A stretch of 64,000 nt of DNA from Tanytarsus gracilentus (taxonomy: Eukaryota; Arthropoda; Insecta; Diptera; Chironomidae), in contig JAXRKN010000043.1 in the NCBI GenBank assembly GCA_038502055.1, positions 4,216,001 to 4,280,000 on the forward strand. Reading direction: 5' to 3'. Below the pieces are notes generated by a model. That model saw only the letters and a list, made by a program, of their open reading frames with translations, was not told where the DNA came from and made no database searches. Position numbers and translations under genes: made by a program. Of the stretch, positions 51,847 to 64,000 are shown piece by piece (position 1 is the stretch's first letter; each line of letters starts with the position of its first letter).

Positions 51847-54800
51847 GCAACTCAAGGAGATTAATTTTGTTGAATGTTATGTTAGTTAAAATTTTAATAA
51901 ATTGTTATCGTTAATCGTGTTGATCGAGCAGAAAACAATTTATCCTCTGAAAAAGTTTCAAAACGCTCAACGCGGGAGATATTTTTAATATACTTTATTT
52001 TATTAAACTTAATATAAATTTGATGACTGAATCTGCAATTTAATAAATATTCATAGGTTTTTGTAATTGTTACATGTTGATCGTTATTTTTTTTTGATTG
52101 CTTCAGGCTTAAACTTTTTTTCAGCCTTAGCACTAAAATTTTCATCATTCTTTTTCTGCACATATAAAAGTAGACTTTATTTTTTTGCTTAATGATTTCA
52201 TCTCTCATTTTTTATTTTTTCAATACACTATATGTATCTTTTCTCTACGCATTGGCTTCGTAGTTTTAATAATGAAAAGTTCATAGTAAAAATCAATTTT
52301 TTATTAACCGGAAAAGAAAAAACGCTAATTAATTACTTTTTAATTTTATTTATTTGTAAGTTCATTTTTTTGTGTGTGAAGCCAACACGCACATGCACTA
52401 TTTCTTTCTTTTTTTTCAGACACACTTCCTTCGACTCAATCTCGCTACTAAATATTAAACTGAAAAAATTAATGATTTTTACGCATCTCATGAATATTTT
52501 AAATCGTCTTGAGCAGGAAATATACTATTTTTTTTATCAATAATTAATTAACAGAACAAAACTACCTAATGGGGAAAAATAATTAAATTGAGTTTTTGTT
52601 AATTTTTTTGTTTAAAAATATTTTTTCTTCAGTAATGAGAAAAATTTAAAGCCTTAAAACTGGATTTGTAAAAAAGAGGTGGAGGGAGGAGGGAAAAATG
52701 CAGTCATATGCTCTTCAGTATCTCGACCTCTTTTTTATTAAATTATTTTTATGCAACAGCTTTTAAGGATTTTTTGAGTCACTTAAAAGCTGCCAGATAA
52801 AATTTCCTCAATTTGTCTGCAAGATAGCCAAAATATAAAGTTTGAAATTAAGCTTCTTGCAATTATTTTCTACAATTTCTAAAGTAAATTTCTCTCACTG
52901 ATATTTAATTGGGATGTAGGACAATAATATTTATGTGACTCTCTCTCTCTGTGTGCACGTGATCTTCTCTCATTTCCGTTATTTGGCCATAATTTTATTC
53001 ATTAGATTGAAGACGTGTTTGTGTGTGTGTGTATGTGCATCCTGAAGTCGTCAATCTCGACTAAATTTTCTCTCGATCTATTATAAAAATCAACATAAAA
53101 CTTCTTCATTATTGCTGACTATATTCTATTATTCAAAGTTCTTCATGAAAATGAGGAAAAAGATATAAAAAAATTGCAGATTTTCTTTCAGCTAGGACAT
53201 TATGAGCGCTATAACGAAATGTTTATTAATTTCGAAGTCCACACAAAGTTCTCTTCTCTTTTTTTTGTATTAAAATTTCAAATTTCTTTCATTCTCTAAA
53301 AATATTACATTTAATCTAGTTTTTGCATGCTGTCTCACCACTTTGATTTTTCCCTATGTATTTTCTTATGCATGCATATGCATCCTGTTGTTAAAATAGT
53401 TTTTTTAAGATTATAACTTTTGACATTGCAAATCGCACGTCGTTGTTAAACATGCGCGGATACAGTAAACGAATTTTAATTTCTTTTTTTTTCTATATGA
53501 TGCGATGAACCTTAACGATTATCGATGGATTTTTTATTACTTTTATTAATGAATTTTAATGCGTGTGAAAGTGCTTGTGATTTTTATCTCTTTTTTTTAT
53601 AAAACATAAGAGTGTGAATTTTCTCTCTATTTAATAAAGTTTTATCATCATTTTTTTGCAGTCTAAGACCAATTTTTTTTCCTCTCTCATCGTCTGTCGA
53701 TAGTAAAATTTATCTCCTAACTTAGTAATTTATTTTCTGTGTAAAATATTTTTTTTATTCATTACCCAGGACATCACTTGCATATTTTTCTTTAATATTA
53801 TAGTGCGGGGTGTTGGAAGTGATGGAAAAGGGGGATGGATAAGTAGAGGGAGTTTTGGATTTTTTTAAGCTCAACGAAAAAATTTATATAATTCTCTAAC
53901 CATCTCATTCACAATGTCATCTCTCATTTTATATTCGATCTACATAGGCTGATATTGATTGTTGAGTTATTGCGCAAAATAACGGACAAAAACGAGGAAA
54001 ATTAATCTCAATTCTAAATACGACTTTTTTTCTGCAAATCGCCCAAAAAAGATCTCAATTTGTTTCTCTTAATATTTGCGTTTTATTTTAGCTTCATCGT
54101 ATATGTTGTCGGTTGTTGATTTTTCATTGGGAGTTTTCGGTATTCATTATAATTTTTCTCATGTTATTAGGTTTTCCATTTTAATAGTTCTTTTTTTATA
54201 CATTATACAATTTTTCGACTTTAATTTTCTTTTCTTTTTTAAAATTTCTCTTATAATCTTCCAATTTTCATCATCTATTTTTTTTATCTCCTTCTGCATT
54301 TACAGAAGAAATAAGCATTTCATTATATATTACAACATAGAAAATTATTTTCTGCATCTAACTTTCATTGAAATTAAATTTCCTTTTTTAAAAAATGAAT
54401 GAAACAATCATCTACCTATGTGTGTTTACTGCGGTTAAAGTGGACTGAGATGATGATGATGAAAAAGGACTTTTGAGTTTTTAAAGAGGGCGTAGGAAAA
54501 AATCTTCTACCTTTCGCGTTTTGAACAGGAAGAGGTTTTTGGAAAGTGAAATTAAATTTTTTAAGCCATTACACGTCTCTCATGATTTTAAAAAGTGATC
54601 CTCTAATGATACTATTTTTTATTCTCATTTTATTACATTATAAAGCGTTTCATGAACAAAAATGGTTTAACTATGTAACAAATTGTAATTTTCTCTTGTA
54701 AGTTTTTCTCTCATACATACTTGGTTTGTTTTTTAATTTTAATTTTTTCCTTCTCTTTTGCTTAATTAATGTCCCACAAAAAAAATGAATAAAAATGTTG

Positions 54801-55004
54801 AAGAAAAGGATATGAGGGAGGAGAAAATATTTATTCAATTTATAATGAAATTTTTTTTTGTGAAATTAAGGAAATAAAATCATTCATTAACCGATATTAA
54901 GAAGTTTAATTATTTTTTTTTTGCTTTTTCTCATTTGCGTATTTTTTTTAAAAGAATCAACAACATTCAATTTTGTTAGATTTACTCTTACCATTAGAAT
55001 TACA
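51847..55004. other. Non-coding, probably the 3' UTR of the B56 gene
   Basis: Extremely AT-rich, with T runs on plus (A-rich on minus). The left edge carries the SAM gene's AATAAA (51896-51901). Most of the rest lies downstream of the B56 stop on the minus strand and could be a long 3' UTR. A strong minus-strand donor (ATG then GTAAGAG, exon edge 54992) just past the stop implies a 3' UTR intron or an alternative C-terminal exon in this stretch. A TG-rich microsatellite occurs near 53020-53035. Confidence 0.45.
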
Positions 55005-57037
55005 TCACTTGGACATTGAACCAGCAGCAGCACTTATTGACAATGAATTCATTTGCGTACTGATAGCGGATGCTGGATGGCTCTGAGCTGCAGTGGCAGC
55101 CTGGCTGTTGTTCTGTGTTGCAGTACTACTCAATGGATTATTGCCGACGACATCACCGATCTGCGACGAAGCTCCAGAGGCCGATGGCAAAGCTGCTGAT
55201 AAACTTCCTATCGTTCCATGCTTATCACCACCCTTATGAATCTCATCGGCTAGTTCGTGAAGACGCCTCCATAATTCCTCTCGTTCGCGTTCACGCTTTT
55301 TCTCCCTAAAAAAACACGGCGATGAAAAAAAGAACGAAAATAAAGTTATTAGAAAACGTCATTCGGCGCGAGCAAAATAGATCGAATGTATTAAAAAAAT
55401 TTAAATATGAAGGTGAAATTTACTTTTGCCTTTCAGCCTTGTAACTGGCCGTCAACTCGTCAAATAGCTTCGAATTCATTTCCATAAAAGTTTTCAGGAC
55501 ATTGTAAACTAGTGCAACAATTGTTTGATTCCAATGTTCCTTGCTAATACGATATAGAGCTGGAAACATGATGGGCATAATAACAGCATTGTTATCTTCA
55601 ATTAACGACATTGCATATTCATTATTCCAAAAATACAATGCACGCTCAGCCACCTTTAAAATAAAAATTATTTATATTGATTGAGAGAAAAAAAAATTTC
55701 AATAAAAGTCGAGGATCATACCTGAAAATGTGGGCTGGAAACACACTTGGCAATTTGCTTAAAGAGTGGCTCCATAATTTTAACAAATTGTGGTGGTTCG
55801 ATCACATCCAAAATTTCCTCAATTTCACCTAAGAACATCGCCTCCTTTTGCGAGCATGTCTTTGGCCAGAACTTGAGTAATCCACGCACGACTGGCTCCG
55901 TAAGCGATGCGTCCTTCTCGAGAAATTGAACGACACAATATGCCAACTGAGCATGATACAGTGATAAACATTTCACTTTATGCAATGGCAATAGAACTTT
56001 CACTAGAAACTGCTTATGCTCGGCTTTCAGCGGCAATGCGAATCCATTGATTATGCTGTAATGATTTTAATATTTAATTTTATGTGCGTACGTGCTAATT
56101 TGAGGGTACACTTTACCTTCCCAAAATCTCCAGCAGTTCACCTACACCATTAAAATGCTCAGTTTCGTAAATGAAGCGTAGGAAAATGTTGTTAATTTGT
56201 TTTCGTATGAAGGCGCGAAGACCCAAGAATTTTCCATAAATACGATGAAGCACTGTTTTTAAGAAGTCGCGCTCTCGGGGATCTTCCGAATCAAAGAGTT
56301 CCAATAACTAAAACAATATCAATTGAAATTTAGTGACTTATTTAACAAACTCAATTTACCTGTAGAACAAATTTTTGGTCAATAACTTTCTTCCCAATCG
56401 TAGCCTGAAAGTCCGATGATTCCAGGAAGCGTAAGAATACTTCATAAACTAACTGTAAGTGTGGCCATGAAGCTTCCAATGTAGGATCATCTTCTTCCGG
56501 ATCAAAGTCGGGATTTTCACTAGGTGGCAATGTACGAAACAGATTTACAGAAATCTTAAAGAGAAAAATCATCAAAAAAAATGGAACAACATTGCGAGGA
56601 CAACAATTACCATTCTAATGATTTCTGGATATACAGCTTCTGTCAGCACCCCGCGTCCATGAGTTATGTAAGCAGATAGATCGTTAAGTGCAGCACGCTT
56701 GATTTCCTTTCCTTTCAAATCAGAAACCGGATCCATAAAGTCAAATGAAACGCAACATTGTCTCAATTTTCGAATGAATAATTCTTCCTGCTCCATGCTA
56801 GAAATATCCACTGCAAGAAAAAAAAATAGGTAAGGGATGATAAGTATGTCAATTAGCGTGAGTGAGATGACAATTAAAATTACTATTTACTCTCTTACCC
56901 TTGAGCGGTGGTAATTGTTGTAGTTCTACATCTTGAGAATTTCGATAGCGCGATGAGCCCTGAGATTTGCGGCTTTTCTTCTTGAGAGAACGCTTTGCAA
57001 ATGGATCTATTCTATCCACAAATGTGCCCGACGACAT
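55005..57037 (-). CDS. wrd: PP2A regulatory subunit B56 (well-rounded type)
   Basis: Seven coding exons on the minus strand: 57037-56899, 56810-56611, 56554-56360, 56307-56117, 56055-55722, 55653-55424 and 55305-55005, all GT-AG and in phase, 529 residues. The start MSSGTFVDRIDPFAKRSLKK is the invertebrate B56 N-terminus. The HEAT-like core is near-canonical: RKLRQCCVSFDFMDP, FRTLPPSENPDFDPEEDDPT, LLELFDSEDPRERDFLKTVL, LPLKAEHKQFLVKVLLPLHK, RGLLKFWPKTCSQKE, RISKEHWNQTIVALVYNVLK. B56 subunits recruit PP2A to LxxIxE motifs and act in apoptosis, synapse growth and centromere protection. The C-terminal tail after EREELWRRL is Ser/Ala/Gln-rich and unlike the conserved core. Assigned to wrd over widerborst from the N-terminus and the strong core match. 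A further donor just past the stop suggests another C-terminal form. Confidence 0.93.
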
Positions 57038-59950
57038 ATTTTCTTCTTCTTTTGTGTAGTTTATAATTTTATCTTGTTTAATATTATAGTAGGTAGGTAG
57101 TAGTAAGAATATGTGTTAGATAATTTCTCCTCCTCGCACTCTCCTGCACTTTATACTGGACGTAAGTTGTGTGAATATTATTAAACTTTCTCTCTCTCTT
57201 AACTTTAATTTTCTTATTTATGTGAGCGAAGGAGCGAGCTGTCTTATAGTCCTTTCTTTCGTCAATGTACTTGCTGCAATTTCACCAACAAAAAAAAATC
57301 TATAACGAGGAGGGAAATAAAAGAATATTATATCCTTATGCAAATAGTAATGATTCCGGCTAAATGTGTAATGCAATGTACGATAATAGAACTTAATGAT
57401 TTACAGTGGGCTGATAATTTGACGATGATAAAAAGAAAACGCGAGAGTGGTGTAAAAGTGATAAATATGGCAATGTTAGCATGATAGCACACTGCTCGAT
57501 AATTAATAAATTTTGCCCTCAATTGTTTCAAAGAAACGAAAATTCGTCACGAATTAAGAATGACAGATCTCTAATCAACCGTCACATATTCACCACAAAC
57601 TTTACACATTTATTCACTTGTTAAAATATGCACTCCTCTTTAGACATTTTATTGAATTTTTCATGTCGTGTCTTTTCGATCTCAGCTTTTTTTTATGTCT
57701 CAAAACTTCAATTCTATGCCAACGTGAAGAAGCGATAGATTTCTTTCGCAAGGGATATCCATAAATTACTCACTACAAAGTATTAACATTAAATAAAAAA
57801 AAAGCGAAAAACTAAAAGTATGAGAAGCACATTCTACATCCTCCTCTAGTTGCTATTGATTATTTTTCCTTCAGCGATTTTCTTCCTTTTCTCATTGGCA
57901 TTTTATAAAATTATTCCGCTGTTTCTTCTTCTTTTCTTTTTTATCAAAAACACATAGACCGTAAAATTATTATTAATTTATCATTTAGAGTCATTGATTT
58001 TTTTTTACTTCTCGATGCACTCATTATATTGCTAATAATATATAACGCATTAACTTATCAAAATGCTGCTTAAAACATGACTCGCACGACAGTAGAGTGA
58101 CTAAATTTAATTTGCAGATTATTCGAATACATTATATACGCGACAAAAGTATATAGAAAGTGAGTGTAGTAAGAGAGGATAGAGGAGAAAAAAAATTGAT
58201 GGAGTATTCTTTTTTTTTTGAGTGAAAAAATTCAATCGCCTTCTTCTTACTTTCATTCATACGACAAACTTCATACAACATGTTTTTCGACAAAACGAGA
58301 GCGTAGAAAAGGCGAGAGAGGCACACACAGAGCGGAGAGAATCAAAATGGCTGGCTCTTACGGCATTCGCCGTGTATGTAATGTAGATTCGGAATCGAAA
58401 AAGGAAAATTTTTCGCTATGGCATTTATTAATTTTGAGGTGAAAAAGCATTAAAACATCTCAAAATTGCGTGGGCGGATGGAAGTGATCCAGTCGGTTGC
58501 CAAAAAATAAAAAATAATTTTCTCTCGCCGATGCTCGCCTGATGACGATGATGACTTAAAGTCATATAAATATATATATATGTGACTTAGTAATCAGTGG
58601 TGCTGCTGTTGCCTCTTTGTTGAATAAAATAAGAAAAAAAATTTTTTTTTTGTTTATTTTTACTAAACTATTTTTTCCCTCTCGGGTGGCAAAATTTCTC
58701 TTTGAACTTAAATATTTTTTCCTTTCTCAATCTTCTTTTTTTATTATTTTTCGCGAAAGTGGTGGGTATTTTTAGAACCATGTATGACCATCGACAAGAG
58801 CGAGAGCAAGTGAGTGAGCGAGTTTAAGTAGTGACATGGGACAGTAAAGGAAATAATTGGCAATGTCAATAGCTCAAGTTAATATCGCTTTCTTGCGTAA
58901 GAAAGTCGCTCGCCAGTTAATGAATGACTACGAGGAATTATTAATTAGATTAGGGATGATGGTGAAAATAAAAATACGCCATATAACTCTCTATAACGTA
59001 ATGGGTCAAATCGGCAATAGGAACAGTGTTAAACAGATAAGAAATCTTTTGCTTTCATCGTGCATAAAATTCGGATAGAAAGAAAAGAAAAAAAAACTTA
59101 AGAGATTTGATTTTTTTTTGTCTCTATTGCGCATCGCAACAGTAGTGCGTCACAAGCGAGCAACATGCTTGCGACACCTTTATGAAACATCCAGTCGCAA
59201 AAAACTCACCGATAATTGATGGAAAAATCCTTTAGCTCGTTCAAATTCACAATTTGATTATTGATTAGAGGAATTTCGGGAGAATCTCACGATTGCAAGC
59301 GGATGGCGATGATGGGAATTGTTTGTTTTTATCCACAAAACTTCACTTTTCGTGTCACACACGGATTCTTAGTCCCACATATTTTTTTTTCTTTTCTCGC
59401 TCTCTTCTTACAACTCGATGGCTTGAAAAATTATAAAATTTGGCTCCTTTCCACGCCCACTTTCACTTTACTCCATATTATTTCCCTCGTACACTTCTAA
59501 TTGATCATTTCTATGCGTCTATTATCGAGTTTAATTAGTGAAAAACGAGAATATTTTGCGTGCTTTTTTTTAATCCGAAAATTTTTCAGTTTCAGTTTCG
59601 CGCAGGGTTTCGAATGTCGAGGGGGACGTGTGCGATTGATTTTCATTTGAATTTATATCGAATTCGAATGTGACCGTTATTATTTTTTTAAAAGATGCTT
59701 AACAATTTTTTAATTAATTAGTTAGTTTACTGAAATTTAATTGAATTTAAATAAAATTTAATTTTTTTCAAATAGTTTTTTTCATTTAATGATTTTCTTT
59801 CACATTATTTTTTTTGTACTGACAAACAGAAGTTAATTAGTAAGCGGAAAAGTAGGTAAGAAATATTTACTAATTGCTACTAAGAAATGCTGAAATAAAA
59901 TCATCAATATCATCACAATTGTGTACATTTTAAATTTTACGTGCTATAAG
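57038..59950. other. B56 upstream and mannosidase II downstream region
   Basis: No supported coding. The minus-strand B56 transcript should have 5' UTR exon(s) here: a strong donor (TATCG then GTGAGT) on the minus strand at about 59210 is a candidate end of a first exon. The right end, below 59951, should be the 3' UTR of mannosidase II. GAGCGAG-type repeats near 58790-58820 and TATATA near 58570 are present but not assigned. Confidence 0.4.
59211..59600 (-). other. Candidate 5' UTR exon of the B56 gene
   Basis: A minus-strand donor of near-consensus form (CAATTATCG then GTGAGTTTTT) at about 59210 lies upstream of the B56 coding exons with no competing gene between. The upstream edge is unknown; GC content rises near 59600. 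No coding frame joins to the B56 start. Confidence 0.25.
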
Positions 59951-62900
59951 TTACTTCAAAATGAATCCTTTAATATCCATGGGACATAGAGCGATTGAAT
60001 CGTCTTGAACTTTTTCCTTAGTCTCTAACATCGTAAGCGTTGTACGATAAATTTCTCGTTCTTCATTTTCATCGAGTCCGAGAAGTCTTTTTATACTTAA
60101 TTGATTGCCGTTGACGGATGCATCGACAGAACATTTATCAAGATTCGTTCTGTGCACAGCTAACCCCATAGCTGTCGTTGATTTAGAGTTGGTACGTATG
60201 TGTGGTAAGGAACGCATTGCTACAATTTCAAAGCCCACATCGTGCTCTTCGTGATCATTTCCGAAGCTACTTTTTACTCCGTTCCATTCATTTTCGCTGT
60301 AAATTAGCTTCTCGAATGGATGAAGAAGTTTTTTCTGCTCGAGATAAGCCGTTGACGTTAGGTAGCCGGCTGGATATTTTTCATCCATTTTACGACAAGA
60401 CTCACGATTTTCAAGTACAAGCTTGAATATATTTAAAACTGCACGATTATCGGTCACACCTTGACCCAGTCCTCTCTCATCGTCCTGATTAAGTCTTCTG
60501 TCTTGCATTATTTCCATTTCACCAGACTTGAGTGATGAGCCGCCGAGTGGCGTTGCCGTAAACATTGTCAATCTCAACTTATCATCCTCGATAAAAATTC
60601 CGCCAGGAATCGGATAATAATTTCCTTGTAAAGGAACTTTACTGAATATTTCTCGCTTCATGAAATACATTCCGTTGAGATCAGTGAAGAAAGCATTTCC
60701 ACCTGTTTATGAAAATTTGAATATAAATTAATCTACTTAATGATATTTATCTTACTCTTAATGTTTGTGCTCAATCGCATGACAATTTCCGTGTTTGTCA
60801 TGTCGCCAATATCTACGTAATTTCTTATCTCCAACGCATCTCCGCCACCTCTAAGAATGCTCTCATGAATTGCAAACGGCAATCCACTGACCACAGATGA
60901 CTCTAATTGACCATTCGTCACTAAAACCGTTGGATTTCCTATCGATAACGTTTGGGCAGGGCCATCGGGAAGGAAAAGATAAGCGCCGCTCATTTGACCA
61001 TGTACGGATCTTGTGCCATACTTCATAAACTCTAGATGAACTGGAACTACTGGAGATTTTCCATCTTGTGACAGTGATTTTAATAATCCCATCTTGTTAA
61101 ACGAAGCGCCAGGTGAATTTTCATTAATTCTCAGCGAAACTTCACGTGGCTCTGAGAATTTTACTTTCTCTGGATACTCGTTGAGATTGACGTCAAATGG
61201 AGTGTCAGTAAAAATTGTAATTTGTGAAAATGACGTCGACGAACATTCATCTTTGCTATTTTTAGCGATAAGCTTGTAGACTGCGAGTCCAAGTGGAGGT
61301 ACGCTGGCGGTGAAGAGCAAACGATATTTTGTAGTTGATGCCTAGATTGAACAGATATAAGAATTATTTTAATTTTCACATACTAAAGCGACAAACGCGC
61401 AAAATTAGAAAAATAAATTAGGTAATTGCCTGGGGTTGATAAGATCCATAAAGATTATGATGCCAACTCCATGCGACCGACACCTGTGCATCAACGCTAT
61501 TTCCATCCGAGTCTGTTACGCACACAAAGGGTCGTGCCACATAAAATTCAACGATCTCATTACGTGAATACGTCTGTGAGTTGTGTATAACAACGTATTT
61601 GAAGGGGATTTCATCACCAATTATGATAACGGAACGAGATGAGTCATCGTTTGTGGCCGTTCGAGAGTCATCAATGTTGAAATAAGTGAACGAATAATCG
61701 GGTTGATAGATATTTGATTCTGTAAGCAGTCTATAGACGACTTGCTGAATGACAAATTTGCTATTCTTAAGTCCTTCAATCATCATTTGATCGTAATCTT
61801 TCATCACATAGTCTTTAGCTGTTCCTGTTACGCCGTCATGATGTTGGAAAATTGATAACGCTCTTCGTGCATTTTCTAATCTCTTTTCAAATCCACTCGA
61901 TTTATCCCACGAAACCCATGCGTTTAACATCTCAGCAGTTCTCAAATAGTTCATTAATATTCTGTCCATTCTTTTGTAGTAAGGTCTCGATGTGAAATAT
62001 CCGCTCCAGTAATGATCATCTCTGTCAGCGTACGTGAAGAAATCACCACTCAAACTTGAGAATTGACTCAGCGGTTTTTCAGTATGCACAGAATCAAAAT
62101 ATTCCTGAAGAGTTCCAAACTTTGCTTCGACATTCATGCTTGGCTCATTATTGATGTACTCAAAAAGCTTTTCGTAATTCGATCGTTGTGTTTCCCACTC
62201 GATCGATTGCGTGTATCTAAAGTCATCACCTAACGGAATAAGCACTGAGCGTGTCTTATAAAGAACTGATTTCTTTCTCCACTGATCAACAATCATTTCG
62301 GAGCGTTTGGCCACGTTATCATCTGTAATTGGAACAGGTGGTATTTTCCAAGGACAACTTAAACCGTATCCAGGAAGGCGTTTGAAATCAAATTGACAAC
62401 AAACTTTTGGATCTAAAAAATAAAATTGCATTAAAAAGTATAATTACGATTATTTAAAATTCATTCATACCCGGCCCACATGTGTGAGGTTGATCGTACG
62501 AATAAAACGGCATCATATGAGTAAATAGATCTGTTGTTCCTTTCGTGTCCCAAACTTGACGCCATTTGAATTCTAATTGCTGACGTTGTGCAAGATATTT
62601 CTTGACAGAGTAGTGAGTTCTTTGAATGAGCATGTTCTCAAAGCCCGATTCTTTCAATATAAGAGGCATAACCGATGAGTGCCCGAACGGATCTATTGCC
62701 CATGAACTTCTCACGTTGCTAATGTTAAATGTCTTTTTCAGCCAGATTTGTCCTTCAGTAAGTGATTGCAAGATAGAGTACCAATGCGAACAAGCTTCGT
62801 CCGACATGACCCATCCACCTGTTACAAACTCTAGCTGCTTCCGTTTAACGAATCTAATAAATAAAATAAAATATTATTTTTTCAAATTTAACCACGTATG

Positions 62901-63632
62901 TCTTACTTTTTAACTGTCTCCTTCGACTCGGGTGATGATAAGCTGTCATACCATCGTGAGAAATAGACAATTTCAGCCCATATGAATCGCATATTTTCGT
63001 GTTCATCGAGGTGCCTCAACATGTTCGAGAAGATGTGCTTGGTTTGACGCTCGTAATACTCTTCAAACGTGTTAATCCAACCGGGATCATTGTGACTGTG
63101 CGGCACCACAAACACCTTTAACTTGTGATTTCTATTCCATTGATGAATGTCATATTCGATGTTCCAGCCTACGAGAAATGTCATTAAATCATGTTCGTCT
63201 CTGAAGTTACCACTCACCTTGCTTCCAAACACCACCATCGACATTATCAAATGGAATTTCGCGATATGCATCGAGCATTTGAACATTGGCATTCGGCACA
63301 ACATCCACATCAATATTGCAAGACTGATCTAAATCGGGTTCGTGATTTTCGGGCAGTATCTGATCATTGATTAAATCTTTCTTGGGTAAATCATCATTTG
63401 TATCGAAATCTGGCTCGATTTGATTGTTAATTACGTTATCATTGGGATTATCGAAGTGATGACGAGGCTTTTTTATTGCGCTATCACTCTTTTTACTGTA
63501 TCTTTTGCCTTGATTAGAATCCGCTTGATACGAATTCAGGTCTTTCGGTACCAATTGATTAAGGTAGAAGAAAAAGAATATGAAAATAAAGCAAACGAAC
63601 ACAAACAGTAGAAATTTCTTCTTGATTCTCAT
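59951..63632 (-). CDS. alpha-Man-II: Golgi alpha-mannosidase II (glycoside hydrolase family 38)
   Basis: Six coding exons on the minus strand: 63632-63218, 63168-62907, 62853-62471, 62412-61430, 61341-60756 and 60702-59951, 1126 residues, typical for the family. Type II topology: a short basic tail (MRIKKK), a membrane anchor at about 7-25, an acidic/polar stem to about 150, then the catalytic domain. Zn-site and catalytic motifs are intact: VFVVPHSHNDPGW (about 157-169), the nucleophile motif WAIDPFGHS (about 278-286), the DDHYWSGYFTSRP block, and HHDGVTGT (about 540). It trims two mannoses from GlcNAcMan5GlcNAc2 in the medial Golgi. All introns are GT-AG except intron 4 (61342-61429), which reads GC-AG. 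Start chosen at the ATG at 63632, right before the membrane anchor. Whether it matches fly IIa or IIb is not decided. Confidence 0.93.
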
Positions 63633-63919
63633 TATTATAATATTAACTTTAATTATATCCAATTTAATACGTCACATCACAACTCTTAACAACTTTTTTG
63701 AGTGAAGAAAAAATTCTGTTTTTTTATTGTTTTGCAGAATTTTTGCAGGTTGCGCGTTTTTTAAAATAGTGAGGTTTATGTGCAATTTAGCTTTTAACGG
63801 TTGCGGCTTTTTTAAATTATTTCAAGTTGCACGCTATTTTTTAACTTACAGAGGGTTGTTTACAAAAAAATATACGTTTTCATTAATTTCGACAAAATTT
63901 AATTAAAACTCTATTAAAC
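63633..63919. promoter_or_regulatory. Bidirectional promoter interval, mannosidase II and the right-edge gene
   Basis: 287 bp between the divergent ATGs at 63632 (minus) and 63920 (plus). AT-rich with several T runs and a small GC-richer patch (TTGCAGGTTGCGCG, 63745-63758). No TATA box was confidently placed. Confidence 0.45.
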
Positions 63920-64000
63920 ATGCCAGTAAACCCGCAAAAAAGAGCTGCCGATAGCTCAGCACTTGTTGCTGTGCCTCAAAATGCTAAAAGATCTAGAAAC
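63920..64000 (+). CDS. N-terminus of an unidentified gene, cut by the window end (partial)
   Basis: An ATG in fair context (AAACATGCC) opens 27 codons that remain open to the end. The peptide is Lys/Arg/Ala-rich with two basic clusters (PQKRAAD, and NAKRSRN), like a nuclear protein's N-terminus. The pattern KR then ALVAVP then KRSR recalls the start of U5 snRNP 40 kDa (SNRNP40) proteins, but 27 residues are too few to assign it. Confidence 0.5.
   Translation, partial: MPVNPQKRAADSSALVAVPQNAKRSRN

Noticed and set aside
54076..54402. 108-codon Phe/Ile-rich frame on plus
   Set aside because: Composition is that of T-rich DNA; it lies opposite the probable B56 3' UTR and has no motif or splice support.
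58857..59078. 73-codon plus-strand frame (MAMSIAQVNIAFLRKK...)
   Set aside because: Somewhat protein-like, but no family match, no splice signals and located in the B56 5' region; kept out of the gene list.
1..64000. CRISPR arrays, bacterial operons, integrons or phage genes
   Set aside because: The window is clearly eukaryotic, with introns throughout; no spaced direct repeats of CRISPR type were seen.

Overview
The window is eukaryotic nuclear DNA from an insect, most likely a nematoceran fly. It is very AT-rich, coding exons are split by tiny introns (about 50-100 nt, GT-AG with one probable GC-AG exception), and the recognisable proteins look closest to dipteran orthologues. A small-genome midge (chironomid type) fits, but the species is not shown by the sequence. 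Calls rest on reading translated exons, splice sites and family motifs; no database search was run.

Layout. 1-18.3 kb is a gene-poor stretch, probably intronic or regulatory. It holds one convincing orphan exon with a signal-anchor/signal-peptide segment (5976-6313, minus), one weak exon candidate (about 17.3 kb, minus) and simple repeats. 18.3-29.8 kb is compact: Als2 (minus), Mat89Ba/NOL6 (plus), lipoyl synthase (minus) and M6, a proteolipid-protein family gene (plus). Als2/NOL6 and lipoyl synthase/M6 are head-to-head pairs, and NOL6/lipoyl synthase converge with 79 bp between stops. 31.9-35.5 kb is Atf3 (minus), a bZIP factor in three coding exons with a 2.3 kb intron, followed by several kb of probable 5' region.

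About 40.7-44.5 kb is a decayed non-LTR retrotransposon on the minus strand. Its ORF1 is partly open; its reverse transcriptase is only legible as fragments in several frames. 48.8-51.9 kb has three small plus-strand genes packed closely: Pol III subunit RPC8, an Mpv17/PMP22-family membrane protein and a SAM-domain protein. 55.0-57.0 kb is the PP2A B56 regulatory subunit (well-rounded type, minus). 59.95-63.6 kb is Golgi alpha-mannosidase II (minus), divergent from a gene whose first 27 codons run off the right end.

The genes are mostly housekeeping (ribosome biogenesis, lipoylation, Pol III, Golgi glycan trimming, PP2A targeting, endosomal GEF) plus a neural/epithelial membrane protein and a stress transcription factor. 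They do not form one pathway. I saw no undescribed multi-gene system. The most useful points are an alternative ATG micro-exon for M6, the GC-AG intron in mannosidase II, the fragmented LINE, the orphan signal-bearing exon and the SP/TP-rich SAM protein.
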